Below, piece by piece: positions 33,761-42,408 of a stretch of DNA of 64,000 bases. Position 1 is the first letter of the stretch. Each line of letters opens with the position of its first letter. This DNA is from Leucobacter chromiireducens subsp. chromiireducens (GTDB lineage: Bacteria > Actinomycetota > Actinomycetes > Actinomycetales > Microbacteriaceae). A program made the position numbers and the translations under genes. Location: NCBI RefSeq assembly GCF_016758255.1, contig NZ_QYAD01000003.1, positions 186,001 to 250,000 on the forward strand. The letters run 5' to 3'. Under the pieces are notes generated by a model, which saw only the letters and a list, made by a program, of their open reading frames with translations, had not been told where the DNA came from and did no database searches.

Positions 33761-34517
33761 TTTCGCGCGCGGAATCATGCGGCCGAAACCCGAGCGCCGT
33801 GTACTCGGCCCGGAAGCCGGTGAGGATCGCGCGGAGGCCGAGCTCAAACGCCAGGTCTGCGGCCCGGCCGCCCCGTTCGGCGAGGTGTGCCGCGCGTGCG
33901 GCATAGGCCGCGGAGAATTCGGGCACGTCGTCGCGCGGACCAGGATCGAGCATCGTGTCATCCGCCGCAAGGTCGAGCGCCGAGCCGAGGATGAACGACT
34001 CGAGCGCCACCATGAGCGACAGCGCACGGTCGCCCGGCCAGCCGGCGCGCACGAGCGCGGCGATCACCGCCTCATACATCTGCGAGGTAATCGAGTTCTC
34101 AGCGAGCGGCAGGGTGGCAAGCAGCGCAATTGTGGGGGGATGCGCCGCAAACGTGTTGCGGTAGTGCGTGGCCCAGCCGGCGAGCGCGTCGTCCCAGGGC
34201 TTGTCTGCGAACATGTCGACCGCGATGCGGTCGCTGATCAGCTCACGCACTCCGGCGATAAGCTCGGCCTCACCCTCAATGTGGTTGTACAGGGCCGACG
34301 GCCGCACGCCGAGCTCGCTCGCGATGGCACGCATACCGACGCCGTGCGCGCCGCGCTCGTCGATGAGGCGCAGCCCGGTTTCGAGGATGAGGCGGCGAGA
34401 CAGGACACGGTCGCGCGGCCGCCCAACGCGCCGTTTGGGCGCGGCCGGTGCGCTCGTCCCCCCTCCGGTTCCGCTGGGATCGCGGGTGGGGGTGGGCTTC
34501 TTCGCCGGTGTCGACAT
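33735..34517 (-). CDS. TetR-family regulator of the adjacent APC/amidohydrolase genes
   Basis: A 260-residue regulator with a Pro/Thr/Ala-rich N-terminal extension, then the TetR helix-turn-helix (about residues 30-75: RRLILETGLRLIDERGAHGV, MRAIASELGVRPSALYNHIEG). The C-terminal ligand domain resembles the TetR_C type (WATHYRNTFAAHPPTIALLA). I chose ATG 34517, with GGAGGAA 6 nt upstream, over one nine codons earlier. Divergent from the APC permease at 34666; a 23-bp near-perfect palindrome in the promoter of that gene is the probable operator. Confidence 0.88.
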   Translation of the reverse strand: MSTPAKKPTPTRDPSGTGGGTSAPAAPKRRVGRPRDRVLSRRLILETGLRLIDERGAHGVGMRAIASELGVRPSALYNHIEGEAELIAGVRELISDRIAVDMFADKPWDDALAGWATHYRNTFAAHPPTIALLATLPLAENSITSQMYEAVIAALVRAGWPGDRALSLMVALESFILGSALDLAADDTMLDPGPRDDVPEFSAAYAARAAHLAERGGRAADLAFELGLRAILTGFRAEYTALGFRPHDSARENAGPESSD

Positions 34518-34593
34518 CGTGTTCCTCCGCACCCAGCTTGCCACGATCCGACACGTGCGCGGGTTCAGAGTCGCGCTCGGGCGCGTTTCGTAC

Positions 34594-34599
34594 TAGTCT
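34594..34599 (+). promoter_or_regulatory. -10 box (TAGTCT) of the APC permease
   Basis: TAGTCT inside TACTAGTCTC, 67 nt before the permease GTG. The expected start of transcription falls just before the palindrome at 34611. Confidence 0.5.
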
Positions 34600-34610
34600 C
34601 ACTCCCGACC

Positions 34611-34633
34611 GTAAAAGAACCCTGTTCATTTAC
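34611..34633. promoter_or_regulatory. near-perfect 23-bp palindrome, candidate TetR operator
   Basis: GTAAAAGAAC-CCT-GTTCATTTAC: ten-base arms match at nine positions around a 3-nt spacer. It lies immediately downstream of the predicted transcription start of the APC permease and between it and the divergent TetR gene, an ideal roadblock site. Confidence 0.7.
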
Positions 34634-34665
34634 GAGTCCGCACGAACCGCATCAAAGGAGATCCA

Positions 34666-36075
34666 GTGACAGAACCCGCCGCACGAAACGGGCTGAAACG
34701 AGAGCTTGGCCTCGGAGGCCTCGTCCTCTTCGGCCTCGCGTACATGGCGGTCGCGACCGTATTCACCACCTACGGCATCGTGAACCAGATCACCGAGGGC
34801 AAGCTGCCCCTCGCGTACGTCATCGCCCTGCTCACCATGCTCTTCACCGCGAACAGCTACGCGGCGATGGTGCGCAAGTACCCCGTGGCCGGCTCGGCAT
34901 ACACCTACACGCAGCAGGCCTTCGGCGGCGGTGCAGGCTTCCTCACCGGCTGGGTACTGCTGCTCGACTACCTCTTCATCCCGATGATCAACTTCATGAT
35001 CCTCGGCCTCTACGTGTCCACGCAGTTCCCCAGCGTGCCGGCCTGGATCGTCTCGCTCATCACGCTGATCGCGGTCTTCGTCTTCAACGTGCTCGGCATC
35101 AACCTCGTCAACAAGCTGAACATCGTCATTGTGAGCATCTCGGCCGCCGCGGTGATCATCTTCGCCGTGTTCGCGATCAAGACGGCCATCGCCGATCCGA
35201 ACGCCCCGAGCTTCATCGAACCCTTCATCCCCGGTTCGGCGGGCTTCAGTCCCATCTTCACGGGCGCCGGCATCCTCGCACTCTCGTTCCTCGGCTTCGA
35301 CGCCGTGTCCACGCTCTCCGAGGAGGCGAAGCACCCGCGCCGCGACATCCCGCGCGCCATCATCCTCACCGCCCTCATCGGCGGTGCGCTCTTCATCTTC
35401 GTGTCCTGGGTGGGAGCCCGCGCGTACCACCTCGACGACTGGAGCCAGGCCCCGCGCGAGCTGCTCGACGCGGCCGGCGTGGTGCTCGCTCACCACGTCG
35501 CGGGCGAGTGGCTGGGCATCCTCTTCGTCGTGTTCACGGTTGCCGGCTGCTTCGGCTCCGGCCTTGCCGGCCAGGTCTCGGTCGCGCGCATCCTGTACTC
35601 GATGGGCCGCGACGGAACGCTCCCGAAGCCGCTCGGCATCCTGTGGAAGCGCTTCGGCACCCCCGTGGTCGCCGCGGCAACCGTGTCGATTGTTGCCCTC
35701 GCAAGCCTCTTCCTCACGCTCGAGCAGGCCGCGTTTATGATCAGTTTCGGCGCGCTCGCGGCGTTCGCGATGGTCAACCTCTCCGTGATCCGCGTCTACC
35801 TCTTCCCGAAGCGTGGCGAAGCGGCACAGCGATCCGCCAAGGATCTGATCCTGCGCGGCCTCTTCCCGCTCATCGGCTTCGCCCTCACCATTTGGCTCTG
35901 GACCTCGCTCGAGTCGATGACCTGGATCGTGGGCGGCATCTGGTTCGTCATCGGCCTCATCATCCTGATGGCGAAGACGAACTTCTTCCGCAAGCCCGTG
36001 CCCCGCATGGACTTCTCGGAGGGCCCCGAGACCTCGGTGGTCGACGCCATGGGCGAGGCCGTCCCCTTCAAGTAA
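34666..36075 (+). CDS. APC-family amino acid/polyamine permease, copy 1 (PuuP-like)
   Basis: A 469-residue permease with about 12 transmembrane helices. FTTYGIVNQITEGKLPLAYV and MVRKYPVAGSAYTYTQQAFG are the APC substrate-site segments; LSFLGFDAVSTLSEEAKHPR is the conserved helix 6 region. The overall pattern resembles the PuuP/putrescine-importer branch. GTG 34666 follows AAAGGAGATCCA. It shares long near-identical stretches with copy 2 at 37877-39292 (for example FLTGWVxLLDYLFIPMINFM), so the pair arose by duplication or by joint acquisition. It is regulated by the divergent TetR and followed by the amidohydrolase. Confidence 0.9.
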   Translation: MTEPAARNGLKRELGLGGLVLFGLAYMAVATVFTTYGIVNQITEGKLPLAYVIALLTMLFTANSYAAMVRKYPVAGSAYTYTQQAFGGGAGFLTGWVLLLDYLFIPMINFMILGLYVSTQFPSVPAWIVSLITLIAVFVFNVLGINLVNKLNIVIVSISAAAVIIFAVFAIKTAIADPNAPSFIEPFIPGSAGFSPIFTGAGILALSFLGFDAVSTLSEEAKHPRRDIPRAIILTALIGGALFIFVSWVGARAYHLDDWSQAPRELLDAAGVVLAHHVAGEWLGILFVVFTVAGCFGSGLAGQVSVARILYSMGRDGTLPKPLGILWKRFGTPVVAAATVSIVALASLFLTLEQAAFMISFGALAAFAMVNLSVIRVYLFPKRGEAAQRSAKDLILRGLFPLIGFALTIWLWTSLESMTWIVGGIWFVIGLIILMAKTNFFRKPVPRMDFSEGPETSVVDAMGEAVPFK

Positions 36076-36082
36076 TCTGAGC

Positions 36083-36109
36083 GCGGCGGGTGCGTCACTG
36101 CCCCGCCGC
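36083..36109 (+). terminator. short hairpin after APC permease copy 1
   Basis: GCGGCGGG and CCCGCCGC, 8-bp arms with an 11-nt loop, 8 nt after the permease stop. Possibly a partial terminator or mRNA stabiliser before the amidohydrolase gene. Confidence 0.45.
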
Positions 36110-36210
36110 AGCTCACCCTCCCCTTCCATCGCTCCCCGGAGCGCTCCACCCCACCAGCACGGCACCGCAGCCACTGCGATTTGGCGCCGAGCAGCAAGGA
36201 CGCAGAGACA

Positions 36211-37836
36211 ATGAGCATCACCGTATTCACCGGCGGCACCATCCTCGTTGACCCCGCTCGATCGGGATCCCCCCTCACGAGCGACGCGATCGCCTTCGAA
36301 GACGGCGCGGTCGTTGCGCTCGGATCGGACGCCACCGCGCTTGCCGAGCGCGCGGGCGCGACGCTCATCGATCTCGCGGGCGGTACGCTCGCCCCCGCAC
36401 CCGGCGACGGCCACGCGCACCCCATGCTCGGCGGCGTGGAGGCGCTGGGCCCGGCAATTCGTGCCGCGGCAGACAAGCAGGGCATCATCGACGCGGTCGC
36501 CGCGTGGAAGGCTGAGCACCCGGACGCAGAGTGGATCGTGGGCGGCAGCTACGACGCCACCTTCTCCGAGGGCGGGCTGTTCGATGCACGCTGGCTCGAC
36601 GAGGTGACGGGCGACACCCCCACCATCCTGCGCGCCTGGGATTACCACACGGCCTGGGTCAACTCCGCGGCGCTCGCGGCAGGCGGCATCACGGCGGACA
36701 CCCCCGATCCCGATCTGGGTCGCATCGTGCGTCGCGCAGACGGCTCACCGCTCGGCACCCTGCAGGAGGCCGCAGCGAACAACTTCCTCGCCGACGTCGT
36801 CCCCGCGTTCCCGCTCGAGCAGCGGCTCGACGCGATCGAGCGCGCAACGACGCAGTACGCCGCGCTCGGCATGACCTGGGTGCAGGATGCCTGGGTGGAG
36901 CCCGGGGACCTGCCCGTCTACCTCACCGCTGCGGAGCAGGGCCGCCTGCACACGCGCATCAACCTCGCCTTCCGCGCCGACCCCGCACGCTGGCGGGAGC
37001 AGCTCGCCGAGTTCACCTCGGGCCGCGCGAGTGTCCGTGCGCTCGGCGCCGACCGCCTGAGCGGCGAGACCGTGAAGTTCTTCGTTGACGGCGTCATTGA
37101 AAGCCACACGGCGGCGCTCCTCGCCCCCTACGCCGACCGCCCCACCGACACCGGCCTGCCCAACTGGGATGCGGCAGAGCTCACCGCCGCCGCAACCGCG
37201 TTCGACGCCGCCGGCTTCCAGCTGCACCTGCACGCAATCGGTGATGCCGCGAACCGCAGCGCGCTCGACGCGATCGAGGCGGCCATCGCCGCGAACCCTG
37301 CGCGGCAGCGCGACCACGTGATCGCACACGTGGCCCTCCTCGACCCCGCCGATGTGTCCCGTTTCGCGCAGCTCGACATCATCGCGAACTTCGAGCCGTA
37401 CTGGGCCCAGTGCGACGCGGTGATGCGCGACCTCACGATCCCGCACCTCGGGCACCCGCGCGAAGACTGGCAGTACCTCATCGGCTCGGTGCACCGCAGC
37501 GGCGCGACAATCTCGTTCGGCAGCGACTGGCCGGTGACCACGATCGACTGGCGCCCCGCCGTGTCGACCGCGATCACGCGCCACAGCCACGAGGAGCCGG
37601 GCGCCGCTGCGTGGCTGCCCGACGAGCGCGTCGACGCAGCGACCGCCTACGGCGCGTACACGCGCGGCATCGCGCGCCAGGCACTCGCGGCCGACACGCG
37701 CGGAACGCTCGAAGTGGGTCGCACGGCCGATGCCGTCTGGCTCGCCGAAAATCCGCTCGAAATCGCGGCGGAAGCGATCGCTGAAGTCCGCGTGCTCGGC
37801 ACGTGGCTCGCCGGAGACCGCACTTTCACCCCATAA
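36211..37836 (+). CDS. YtcJ-like amidohydrolase (full length)
   Basis: A 541-residue cytoplasmic metal-dependent hydrolase. The first metal motif appears as GDGHAHPMLGG (Gly-Asp-Gly-His-x-His), the second as LHLHAIGDAANRSALDAI, and the third as SFGSDWPVTTIDW, the standard YtcJ/AepA set. It belongs to the same family as the partial gene at 1-746. Reported YtcJ-type substrates are varied and mostly unknown. ATG 36211 is preceded by AAGGA at a longish 10-nt spacing. It is sandwiched between two near-identical APC permeases, suggesting that its substrate or product is an amino acid, amine or N-acyl derivative they move. It probably shares TetR control. Confidence 0.88.
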   Translation: MSITVFTGGTILVDPARSGSPLTSDAIAFEDGAVVALGSDATALAERAGATLIDLAGGTLAPAPGDGHAHPMLGGVEALGPAIRAAADKQGIIDAVAAWKAEHPDAEWIVGGSYDATFSEGGLFDARWLDEVTGDTPTILRAWDYHTAWVNSAALAAGGITADTPDPDLGRIVRRADGSPLGTLQEAAANNFLADVVPAFPLEQRLDAIERATTQYAALGMTWVQDAWVEPGDLPVYLTAAEQGRLHTRINLAFRADPARWREQLAEFTSGRASVRALGADRLSGETVKFFVDGVIESHTAALLAPYADRPTDTGLPNWDAAELTAAATAFDAAGFQLHLHAIGDAANRSALDAIEAAIAANPARQRDHVIAHVALLDPADVSRFAQLDIIANFEPYWAQCDAVMRDLTIPHLGHPREDWQYLIGSVHRSGATISFGSDWPVTTIDWRPAVSTAITRHSHEEPGAAAWLPDERVDAATAYGAYTRGIARQALAADTRGTLEVGRTADAVWLAENPLEIAAEAIAEVRVLGTWLAGDRTFTP

Positions 37837-37876
37837 TCCACAAGTAAGAACGCTTCGTCGATTCAAAGGAGACATC

Positions 37877-39292
37877 GTGAGCGCATCGAATCAACCCCAA
37901 CTGAAACGATCACTTGGCCTGGTCGGACTCACCCTCTTCGGGGTGACGTACATGACGGTGATTACCGTCTTCACCACGTACGGCATTGTCAACCAGGTCA
38001 CCGACGGGCATCTCCCGGCCGCCTACGTGATCGCGGTGGTCGCGATGCTGTTCACGGCGGCGAGCTACGGTGCGATGGTGCGCCGATACCCGGTGGCGGG
38101 ATCGGCGTACACGTACACGCAGCAGTCCTTCGGCGGCGCTGCGGGCTTCCTCACCGGCTGGGTGATGCTGCTCGACTACCTGTTCATCCCGATGATCAAC
38201 TTCATGTTGATCGGCATCTACCTGAACACGCAGTTCCCCGCGATCCCGGTCTGGGTGTTCACGCTCGCGGCGCTGCTGCTCGTGCTGCTGTTCAACATCC
38301 TGGGCATCAACCTCGTCAACAAGGTGAACTTCGCGATCATCGCACTGTCGGTGCTGCTCGTGGTCATCTTCATGGTGCTCGCGTTCAAGCACGCGCTCGG
38401 TGGCAACACCGAAATCAGCCTGATCGAGCCGTTCACCTTCGGTGAGGGCGGCATCGGCGCGATCGCCTCGGGTGCCGCGATCCTCGCGCTCTCCTTCCTC
38501 GGCTTCGACGCGGTCTCCACCTTGTCCGAGGAGGCGAAGCGCCCCCGCAAGGACATCCCCCGCGCGATCGTGCTCTCCACGCTCATCGGTGGCCTGTTCT
38601 TCATCCTCGTGTCGTGGGCCGGCGCGGTCGCGTACGCCCCGGATTGGAGCTCGCTCAGCGACGCCGAAATTGAAGCGGCCGGCGTGACGGTGATGAACAA
38701 CATCGGCGGCGAGGCGTTCACCGCCTTCTTCGTGGCCGTGTACGTGGTCGGCGCGTTCGGCTCGGGCATGACCGGCCAGGTGTCGGTTTCGCGCATCCTC
38801 TACGCGATGGGCCGCGACGGGATGCTCCCGAAGCCGCTCTCGCGTCTGCACCAGCGCTTCGGCACCCCAATCGTCGCCGCGGTGACGGTCTCCGTGTTCG
38901 CGCTGTCGAGCCTGTTCCTCTCGCTCGACACCGTGGCGTTCATGATCAGCTTCGGCGCGCTCGCCGCCTTCGCGATGGTCAACCTCTCCGTGATCCGCAC
39001 ATACCTGTTCCCGAAGGGCGGGCGCCGCGAGCCCGTGACCGCCACGCGGGTGCTGAAGTACGCGGTGGCGCCGCTCATTGGCTTCGCGCTCACGATCTGG
39101 CTGTGGACCTCGCTCGAGGCCCTCACCTGGCTCGTCGGCGCAATCTGGATCGTGGTGGGCATCGTGATCATCGCGATCGTCACGAAGGGCTTCCGCAAGC
39201 CCGTGCCCATGATGGACTTCTCAGAGGGGGATCCCACCACCGAGCAGATCGACGCGCTCGGCGAGGAGTACCCGCTCGAGGGCACTCGCTAA
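37877..39292 (+). CDS. APC-family amino acid/polyamine permease, copy 2 (PuuP-like)
   Basis: A 471-residue, 12-helix permease closely resembling copy 1: the same FTTYGIVNQxT, YPVAGSAYTYTQQxFGG and GFDAVSTLSEEAKRPR motifs. The C-terminal tails also match (RKPVPMMDFSEG here, RKPVPRMDFSEG in copy 1). The GTG at 37877, with AAAGGAGACATC upstream, gives the same N-terminus as copy 1; the frame extends back into the amidohydrolase gene but without similarity. It lies 40 nt after the amidohydrolase and ends at a 24-bp perfect hairpin. Confidence 0.9.
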   Translation: MSASNQPQLKRSLGLVGLTLFGVTYMTVITVFTTYGIVNQVTDGHLPAAYVIAVVAMLFTAASYGAMVRRYPVAGSAYTYTQQSFGGAAGFLTGWVMLLDYLFIPMINFMLIGIYLNTQFPAIPVWVFTLAALLLVLLFNILGINLVNKVNFAIIALSVLLVVIFMVLAFKHALGGNTEISLIEPFTFGEGGIGAIASGAAILALSFLGFDAVSTLSEEAKRPRKDIPRAIVLSTLIGGLFFILVSWAGAVAYAPDWSSLSDAEIEAAGVTVMNNIGGEAFTAFFVAVYVVGAFGSGMTGQVSVSRILYAMGRDGMLPKPLSRLHQRFGTPIVAAVTVSVFALSSLFLSLDTVAFMISFGALAAFAMVNLSVIRTYLFPKGGRREPVTATRVLKYAVAPLIGFALTIWLWTSLEALTWLVGAIWIVVGIVIIAIVTKGFRKPVPMMDFSEGDPTTEQIDALGEEYPLEGTR

Positions 39293-39297
39293 CCACA

Positions 39298-39351
39298 CAC
39301 GACGGAGCCCGCCACCACGATGCAGCAATCGTGGTGGCGGGCTCCGTCGTG
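39298..39351. terminator. 24-bp perfect bidirectional hairpin
   Basis: Arms of 24 nt (39298-39321 and 39328-39351) are perfect reverse complements around GCAGCA. Located between convergent APC copy 2 (ends 39292) and birA (ends 39369), so it can serve both strands. Confidence 0.8.
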
Positions 39352-39368
39352 CGCCGTCCGGAGTGCGC

Positions 39369-40202
39369 TCAGCGGAGGTGCTCCACGTCGCCCGCCGAGA
39401 CGGTCAGCTGGCCCCCCGTGGGCAGATCGACCACGAGCGAGCCGTCCGACGCGAGCTCGCGCGCGCGACCGTCCACGATCTCGTCGCCCGGCAGGTGTAC
39501 GCGTACCTCGGTGCCGAGCGTCAGCGAGTTGCGAGCGGCGCGCGCACGTGCGGCCGCCGGATTCTCCGCAGCGAGCGCGAGCAGCTGCCGCAGCGCGGTC
39601 ACGTAATCGGCGAGCACCTCGTCGATCAGCGCGTTCCCTGCCGGATCAAACACCGTCTCCGCGCCGCCCACATCTGCCCCGGCGGCGAGCAGCGAGGTGG
39701 CACGTCCCGTCGGCAGCTCGAAGTCGGGGATCAAGAGATTGATCCCCGTCCCCACGATCACCGAGCCGTCGGGCAGCAGTTCGCACAGGATCCCGCACAG
39801 CTTGAGCCCCGGCCGCCCGGCGATCGCGTCCTCCTCGTCGCGCACGTGCACGTCGTTCGGCCACTTCACGCCGACGCGCATGCCCTCGCCGAAGCGCGAC
39901 TGCAGCGCCGAACTCATCGCCGCCCCGACGAGGAGCGGCAGCCAGCTGAGCGGAAGCCCCGCGCCCGCGCCGCGCACGAGGAGGGACGCCGCAATCGACT
40001 GCCCGGGTGGGGTCACCCAGCCCCGGTCCAGGCGGCCGCGCCCCGCGGTCTGGTCTGAGGTGAGCAGCAGCGTGCCGTCGGGCAGCGGCTCTCCCGCCGC
40101 CGCGCGCTCGCGCACGAGCTCGCGCAGTTCGGCGTTGGTTGAGGGGGAGCTCTCCCGCCACAGCACCCGCGGAAGGAGTTCGGACGTGCGCGTGAATTCC
40201 AT
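39369..40202 (-). CDS. birA: biotin--[acetyl-CoA-carboxylase] ligase
   Basis: A 277-residue biotin protein ligase. The catalytic core has [33 protein letters not shown] (the GRGRxxR biotinyl-AMP loop), [11 protein letters not shown] (biotin-binding Lys), KLCGILCEL and VIVGTGINL. It lacks the N-terminal DNA-binding domain of regulatory BirA, so it is a class I enzyme that only attaches biotin. A small C-terminal beta domain is present. Divergent from accD, the beta subunit of a biotin-dependent carboxylase, an obvious functional link. A minus-strand TAGCGT 6 nt before the ATG suggests a leaderless transcript. Confidence 0.93.
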   Translation of the reverse strand: MEFTRTSELLPRVLWRESSPSTNAELRELVRERAAAGEPLPDGTLLLTSDQTAGRGRLDRGWVTPPGQSIAASLLVRGAGAGLPLSWLPLLVGAAMSSALQSRFGEGMRVGVKWPNDVHVRDEEDAIAGRPGLKLCGILCELLPDGSVIVGTGINLLIPDFELPTGRATSLLAAGADVGGAETVFDPAGNALIDEVLADYVTALRQLLALAAENPAAARARAARNSLTLGTEVRVHLPGDEIVDGRARELASDGSLVVDLPTGGQLTVSAGDVEHLR

Positions 40203-40208
40203 GCCCCA

Positions 40209-40214
40209 ACGCTA
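40209..40214 (-). promoter_or_regulatory. -10 box (TAGCGT) of birA, leaderless
   Basis: Minus-strand TAGCGT, then TGGGGC, then the birA ATG. Same spacing as other leaderless starts here. Confidence 0.55.
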
Positions 40215-40241
40215 CCTGCCATCCTCCCCTCCCCTCCGCGA

Positions 40242-40308
40242 ATCGGGGTCACTTGGGCAGGGTGTCGCGGGGCGGGCCGGACCAACACCCTGCCCAAGTG
40301 ACCCCGAT
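40242..40308. repeat. intergenic palindromic element, copy B
   Basis: Perfect 24-nt arms (40242-40265 and 40285-40308) around a 19-nt GC-rich loop. The arm contains GGGTCACTTGGGCAGGGTGT, shared over 20 nt with copy A at 21758. It lies between divergent birA and accD, where a terminator is not needed, so it is better regarded as a dispersed repeat or a regulatory structure. Confidence 0.8.
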
Positions 40309-40309
40309 C

Positions 40310-40364
40310 CGGAGGGGTGCGGGAGGGGTGCGGGAGGGGTGCGGGAGGGGCGCGGGAGGGGTGG
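40310..40364. repeat. 11-bp tandem repeat, five units
   Basis: Five adjoining copies of GGGAGGGGTGC with small changes in the first (CGG...), fourth (CGC end) and fifth (TGG end) units. G-rich on the + strand, directly after palindrome copy B and about 90 nt upstream of accD. Runs of G3-G4 could form a quadruplex. Confidence 0.75.
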
Positions 40365-40437
40365 GTTTGGTGGGATTCAACCAAGGTTTTGGGATTCCGT
40401 TGGAGGGGTTCGGAGGCTTCCGGCATGGGTGCCGCGC

Positions 40438-40443
40438 TAGGCT
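40438..40443 (+). promoter_or_regulatory. -10 box (TAGGCT) of accD, leaderless
   Basis: TAGGCT, then GGCTTCC, then GTG at 40451. A 7-nt gap and no Shine-Dalgarno indicate a leaderless transcript beginning at the GTG. Confidence 0.65.
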
Positions 40444-40450
40444 GGCTTCC

Positions 40451-42058
40451 GTGACTGCAGAGAACGCCACCTCAGCGACCCCCGGACCCGCCACGACCGC
40501 GGGTCGTATCGCCGACCACCGCCGGAAGTACCAGGAGGCCGTGGGCGACCGCGACGCCGCAGCCGCAGCGAAGCAGCACCCGCGCGGCAAGATGACCGCG
40601 CGCGAGCGCATCGCCGGCCTGCTCGACCCCGGCTCCTTCGTCGAGTTCGACAAGTACGTGAAGCACCGCAGCCAGGGCTTCGGCATGGAGAAGAGCCACC
40701 CGTTCGGCGACTCCGTCGTGACCGGCGCCGGCACGATCCACGGCCGCCAGGTCGTCGTGTACTCGCAGGATTTCACCACCTTCGGTGGCTCGCTCGGCGA
40801 GGTTGCCGGCGAGAAGATCGTCAAGGCCATGGAGTTCGCGCTGAAGACCGGCGCACCCATCCTTGGCATCCTCGACTCCGGTGGGGCGCGCATTCAGGAG
40901 GGCGTGGTCGCGCTCTCGAAGTACGCGAACATCTTCCGCCTGAACACGATGTGCTCGGGTGTCATCCCGCAGATCTCCATCGTCATGGGCCCGTCGGCCG
41001 GCGGCGCGGTGTACTCCCCCGCGCTCACCGACTTCGTGATCATGGTCGACAAGACGAGCCACATGTTCGTCACCGGCCCCGACGTCATCAAGACGGTCAC
41101 GGGTGAAGAGGTGGGCTTCGAGGAGCTTGGCGGCGCACTCACGCACAACAAGACGAGCGGCGTCTCCCACTACCTCGCAAGCGACGAGCTCGACGCGCTC
41201 GACTACGCGCGCGCACTCATCAGCTACCTGCCGGACAACAACCTGGCTGAGGCGCCCGTCTACGACAGCGACACCGCACTTGAGATCACGGACGCTGACC
41301 GCCGACTCAACACGCTGATTCCGGATAGCCCGAACCAGCCCTACGACATGAAGACGGTCATCGAGGCGATCCTCGATGGCGGCGACTTCCTCGAGGTCCA
41401 GCCACTCTTCGCACCGAACATGCTGATCGGCTTCGGCCGCGTCGAGGGCCGCACGGTCGGCATCGTCGCGAACCAGCCGAACCAGATGGCCGGCACGCTG
41501 AACATCGACGCGAGCGAGAAGGCTGCGCGCTTTGTGCGGTTCTGCGATTCCTTCTCGATCCCGATCCTCACGCTCGTCGACGTGCCCGGCTACCTGCCCG
41601 GCACGGACCAGGAGCTGCAGGGCGTCATCCGCCGCGGCGCGAAGCTGCTCTACGCCTACGCTGAGGCGACCGTGCCGCTCGTGACGATTATCACGCGCAA
41701 GGCATACGGCGGAGCGTACATCGTGATGGGGTCGAAGCAGATGGGCGCCGACTTCAACATCGCGTGGCCCACCGCTGAGATCGCCGTGATGGGCGGCTCC
41801 GGCGCCGTCAACATCCTCTACCGCAAGGAACTCGCGGCCGCCGCCGAGCGCGGCGAGGACGTCGAGGCGCTGCGTGCAGAGCTCACCGCGAAGTACACGG
41901 CTGAGGTCACCTCGCCGTTCCTCGCGGCTGAGCGCGGCGAGCTCGACAACGTGCTCGAGCCCGCAGGCACCCGCCTCGCGGTGATCAAGTCCCTCCGCGG
42001 CCTCCGCGGCAAGCGCACCGAGCAGCCGGCCAAGAAGCACGGCAACATCCCGCTGTGA
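40451..42058 (+). CDS. accD: acyl-CoA carboxylase beta (carboxyltransferase) subunit
   Basis: A 535-residue carboxyltransferase of the propionyl/acetyl-CoA carboxylase type, transferring carboxybiotin CO2 to acyl-CoA to make malonyl- or methylmalonyl-CoA. Hallmarks are [55 protein letters not shown] (acyl-CoA oxyanion hole), [30 protein letters not shown] and, in the second half, [13 protein letters not shown] and [16 protein letters not shown]. The leaderless GTG is chosen because similarity starts there. The epsilon subunit overlaps its stop (GTGA). The biotinylated alpha subunit is not in the window; birA is divergent. Confidence 0.95.
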   Translation: MTAENATSATPGPATTAGRIADHRRKYQEAVGDRDAAAAAKQHPRGKMTARERIAGLLDPGSFVEFDKYVKHRSQGFGMEKSHPFGDSVVTGAGTIHGRQVVVYSQDFTTFGGSLGEVAGEKIVKAMEFALKTGAPILGILDSGGARIQEGVVALSKYANIFRLNTMCSGVIPQISIVMGPSAGGAVYSPALTDFVIMVDKTSHMFVTGPDVIKTVTGEEVGFEELGGALTHNKTSGVSHYLASDELDALDYARALISYLPDNNLAEAPVYDSDTALEITDADRRLNTLIPDSPNQPYDMKTVIEAILDGGDFLEVQPLFAPNMLIGFGRVEGRTVGIVANQPNQMAGTLNIDASEKAARFVRFCDSFSIPILTLVDVPGYLPGTDQELQGVIRRGAKLLYAYAEATVPLVTIITRKAYGGAYIVMGSKQMGADFNIAWPTAEIAVMGGSGAVNILYRKELAAAAERGEDVEALRAELTAKYTAEVTSPFLAAERGELDNVLEPAGTRLAVIKSLRGLRGKRTEQPAKKHGNIPL

Positions 42059-42369
42059 GCGCCGTGGATACGACGAACGACGACCTCGCTCGCCCCGCCG
42101 ACTCGCAGCTGCCGCCCGATGCGGCGGCGCGCGATGCGGCGAAGCGCGAGGAGCTCGGCCCGCAGGACGACGCAATCTCCGGTTCGGACATCACGTTCGT
42201 CACCCGTCAGGTCAGCCCGGCAGAGCGCGCCGCGGTCATCGCGGTGCTCACGCAGGTGCGCGCAGAGGAGACGCAGAGCGTCAAGCGCGTGGCGCGCCGC
42301 GACCGCGAGCCGTGGGCGCGCTCGCAGCGCGTCCCGGAGGGTATCTCCGATCTGCTGATCGAGGGCTAG
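42055..42369 (+). CDS. accE: acyl-CoA carboxylase epsilon subunit
   Basis: A 104-residue protein with a disordered, Asp/Ala-rich N-terminal half and the ACC-epsilon core near [23 protein letters not shown], ending in a basic stretch ([16 protein letters not shown]). Actinobacterial AccE-type subunits bind and stimulate the beta subunit of acyl-CoA carboxylases. The GTG start overlaps the accD stop codon (GTGA), giving coupled translation. The family is short and poorly conserved, so the assignment rests on pattern plus position. Confidence 0.82.
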   Translation: MSAVDTTNDDLARPADSQLPPDAAARDAAKREELGPQDDAISGSDITFVTRQVSPAERAAVIAVLTQVRAEETQSVKRVARRDREPWARSQRVPEGISDLLIEG

Positions 42370-42395
42370 CCGGGCACCTGCCCAGCTGTCACGGC

Positions 42396-42401
42396 TAGGC
42401 T
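42396..42401 (+). promoter_or_regulatory. -10 box (TAGGCT) of the NUDIX gene, leaderless
   Basis: TAGGCT, then GGGCCGT, then ATG at 42409. Same 7-nt arrangement as accD. Confidence 0.65.
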
Positions 42402-42408
42402 GGGCCGT

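Noticed and set aside
33777..36648. Long open frames (767 and 672 codons) over the TetR and APC genes
   Set aside because: Shadow frames of certain genes; repetitive Arg/Pro or Glu/Asp/Arg-rich translations without domain features.
40242..40308. Rho-independent terminator
   Set aside because: The stem lies between divergent genes, so no transcript needs to end there; it is listed as a repeat.
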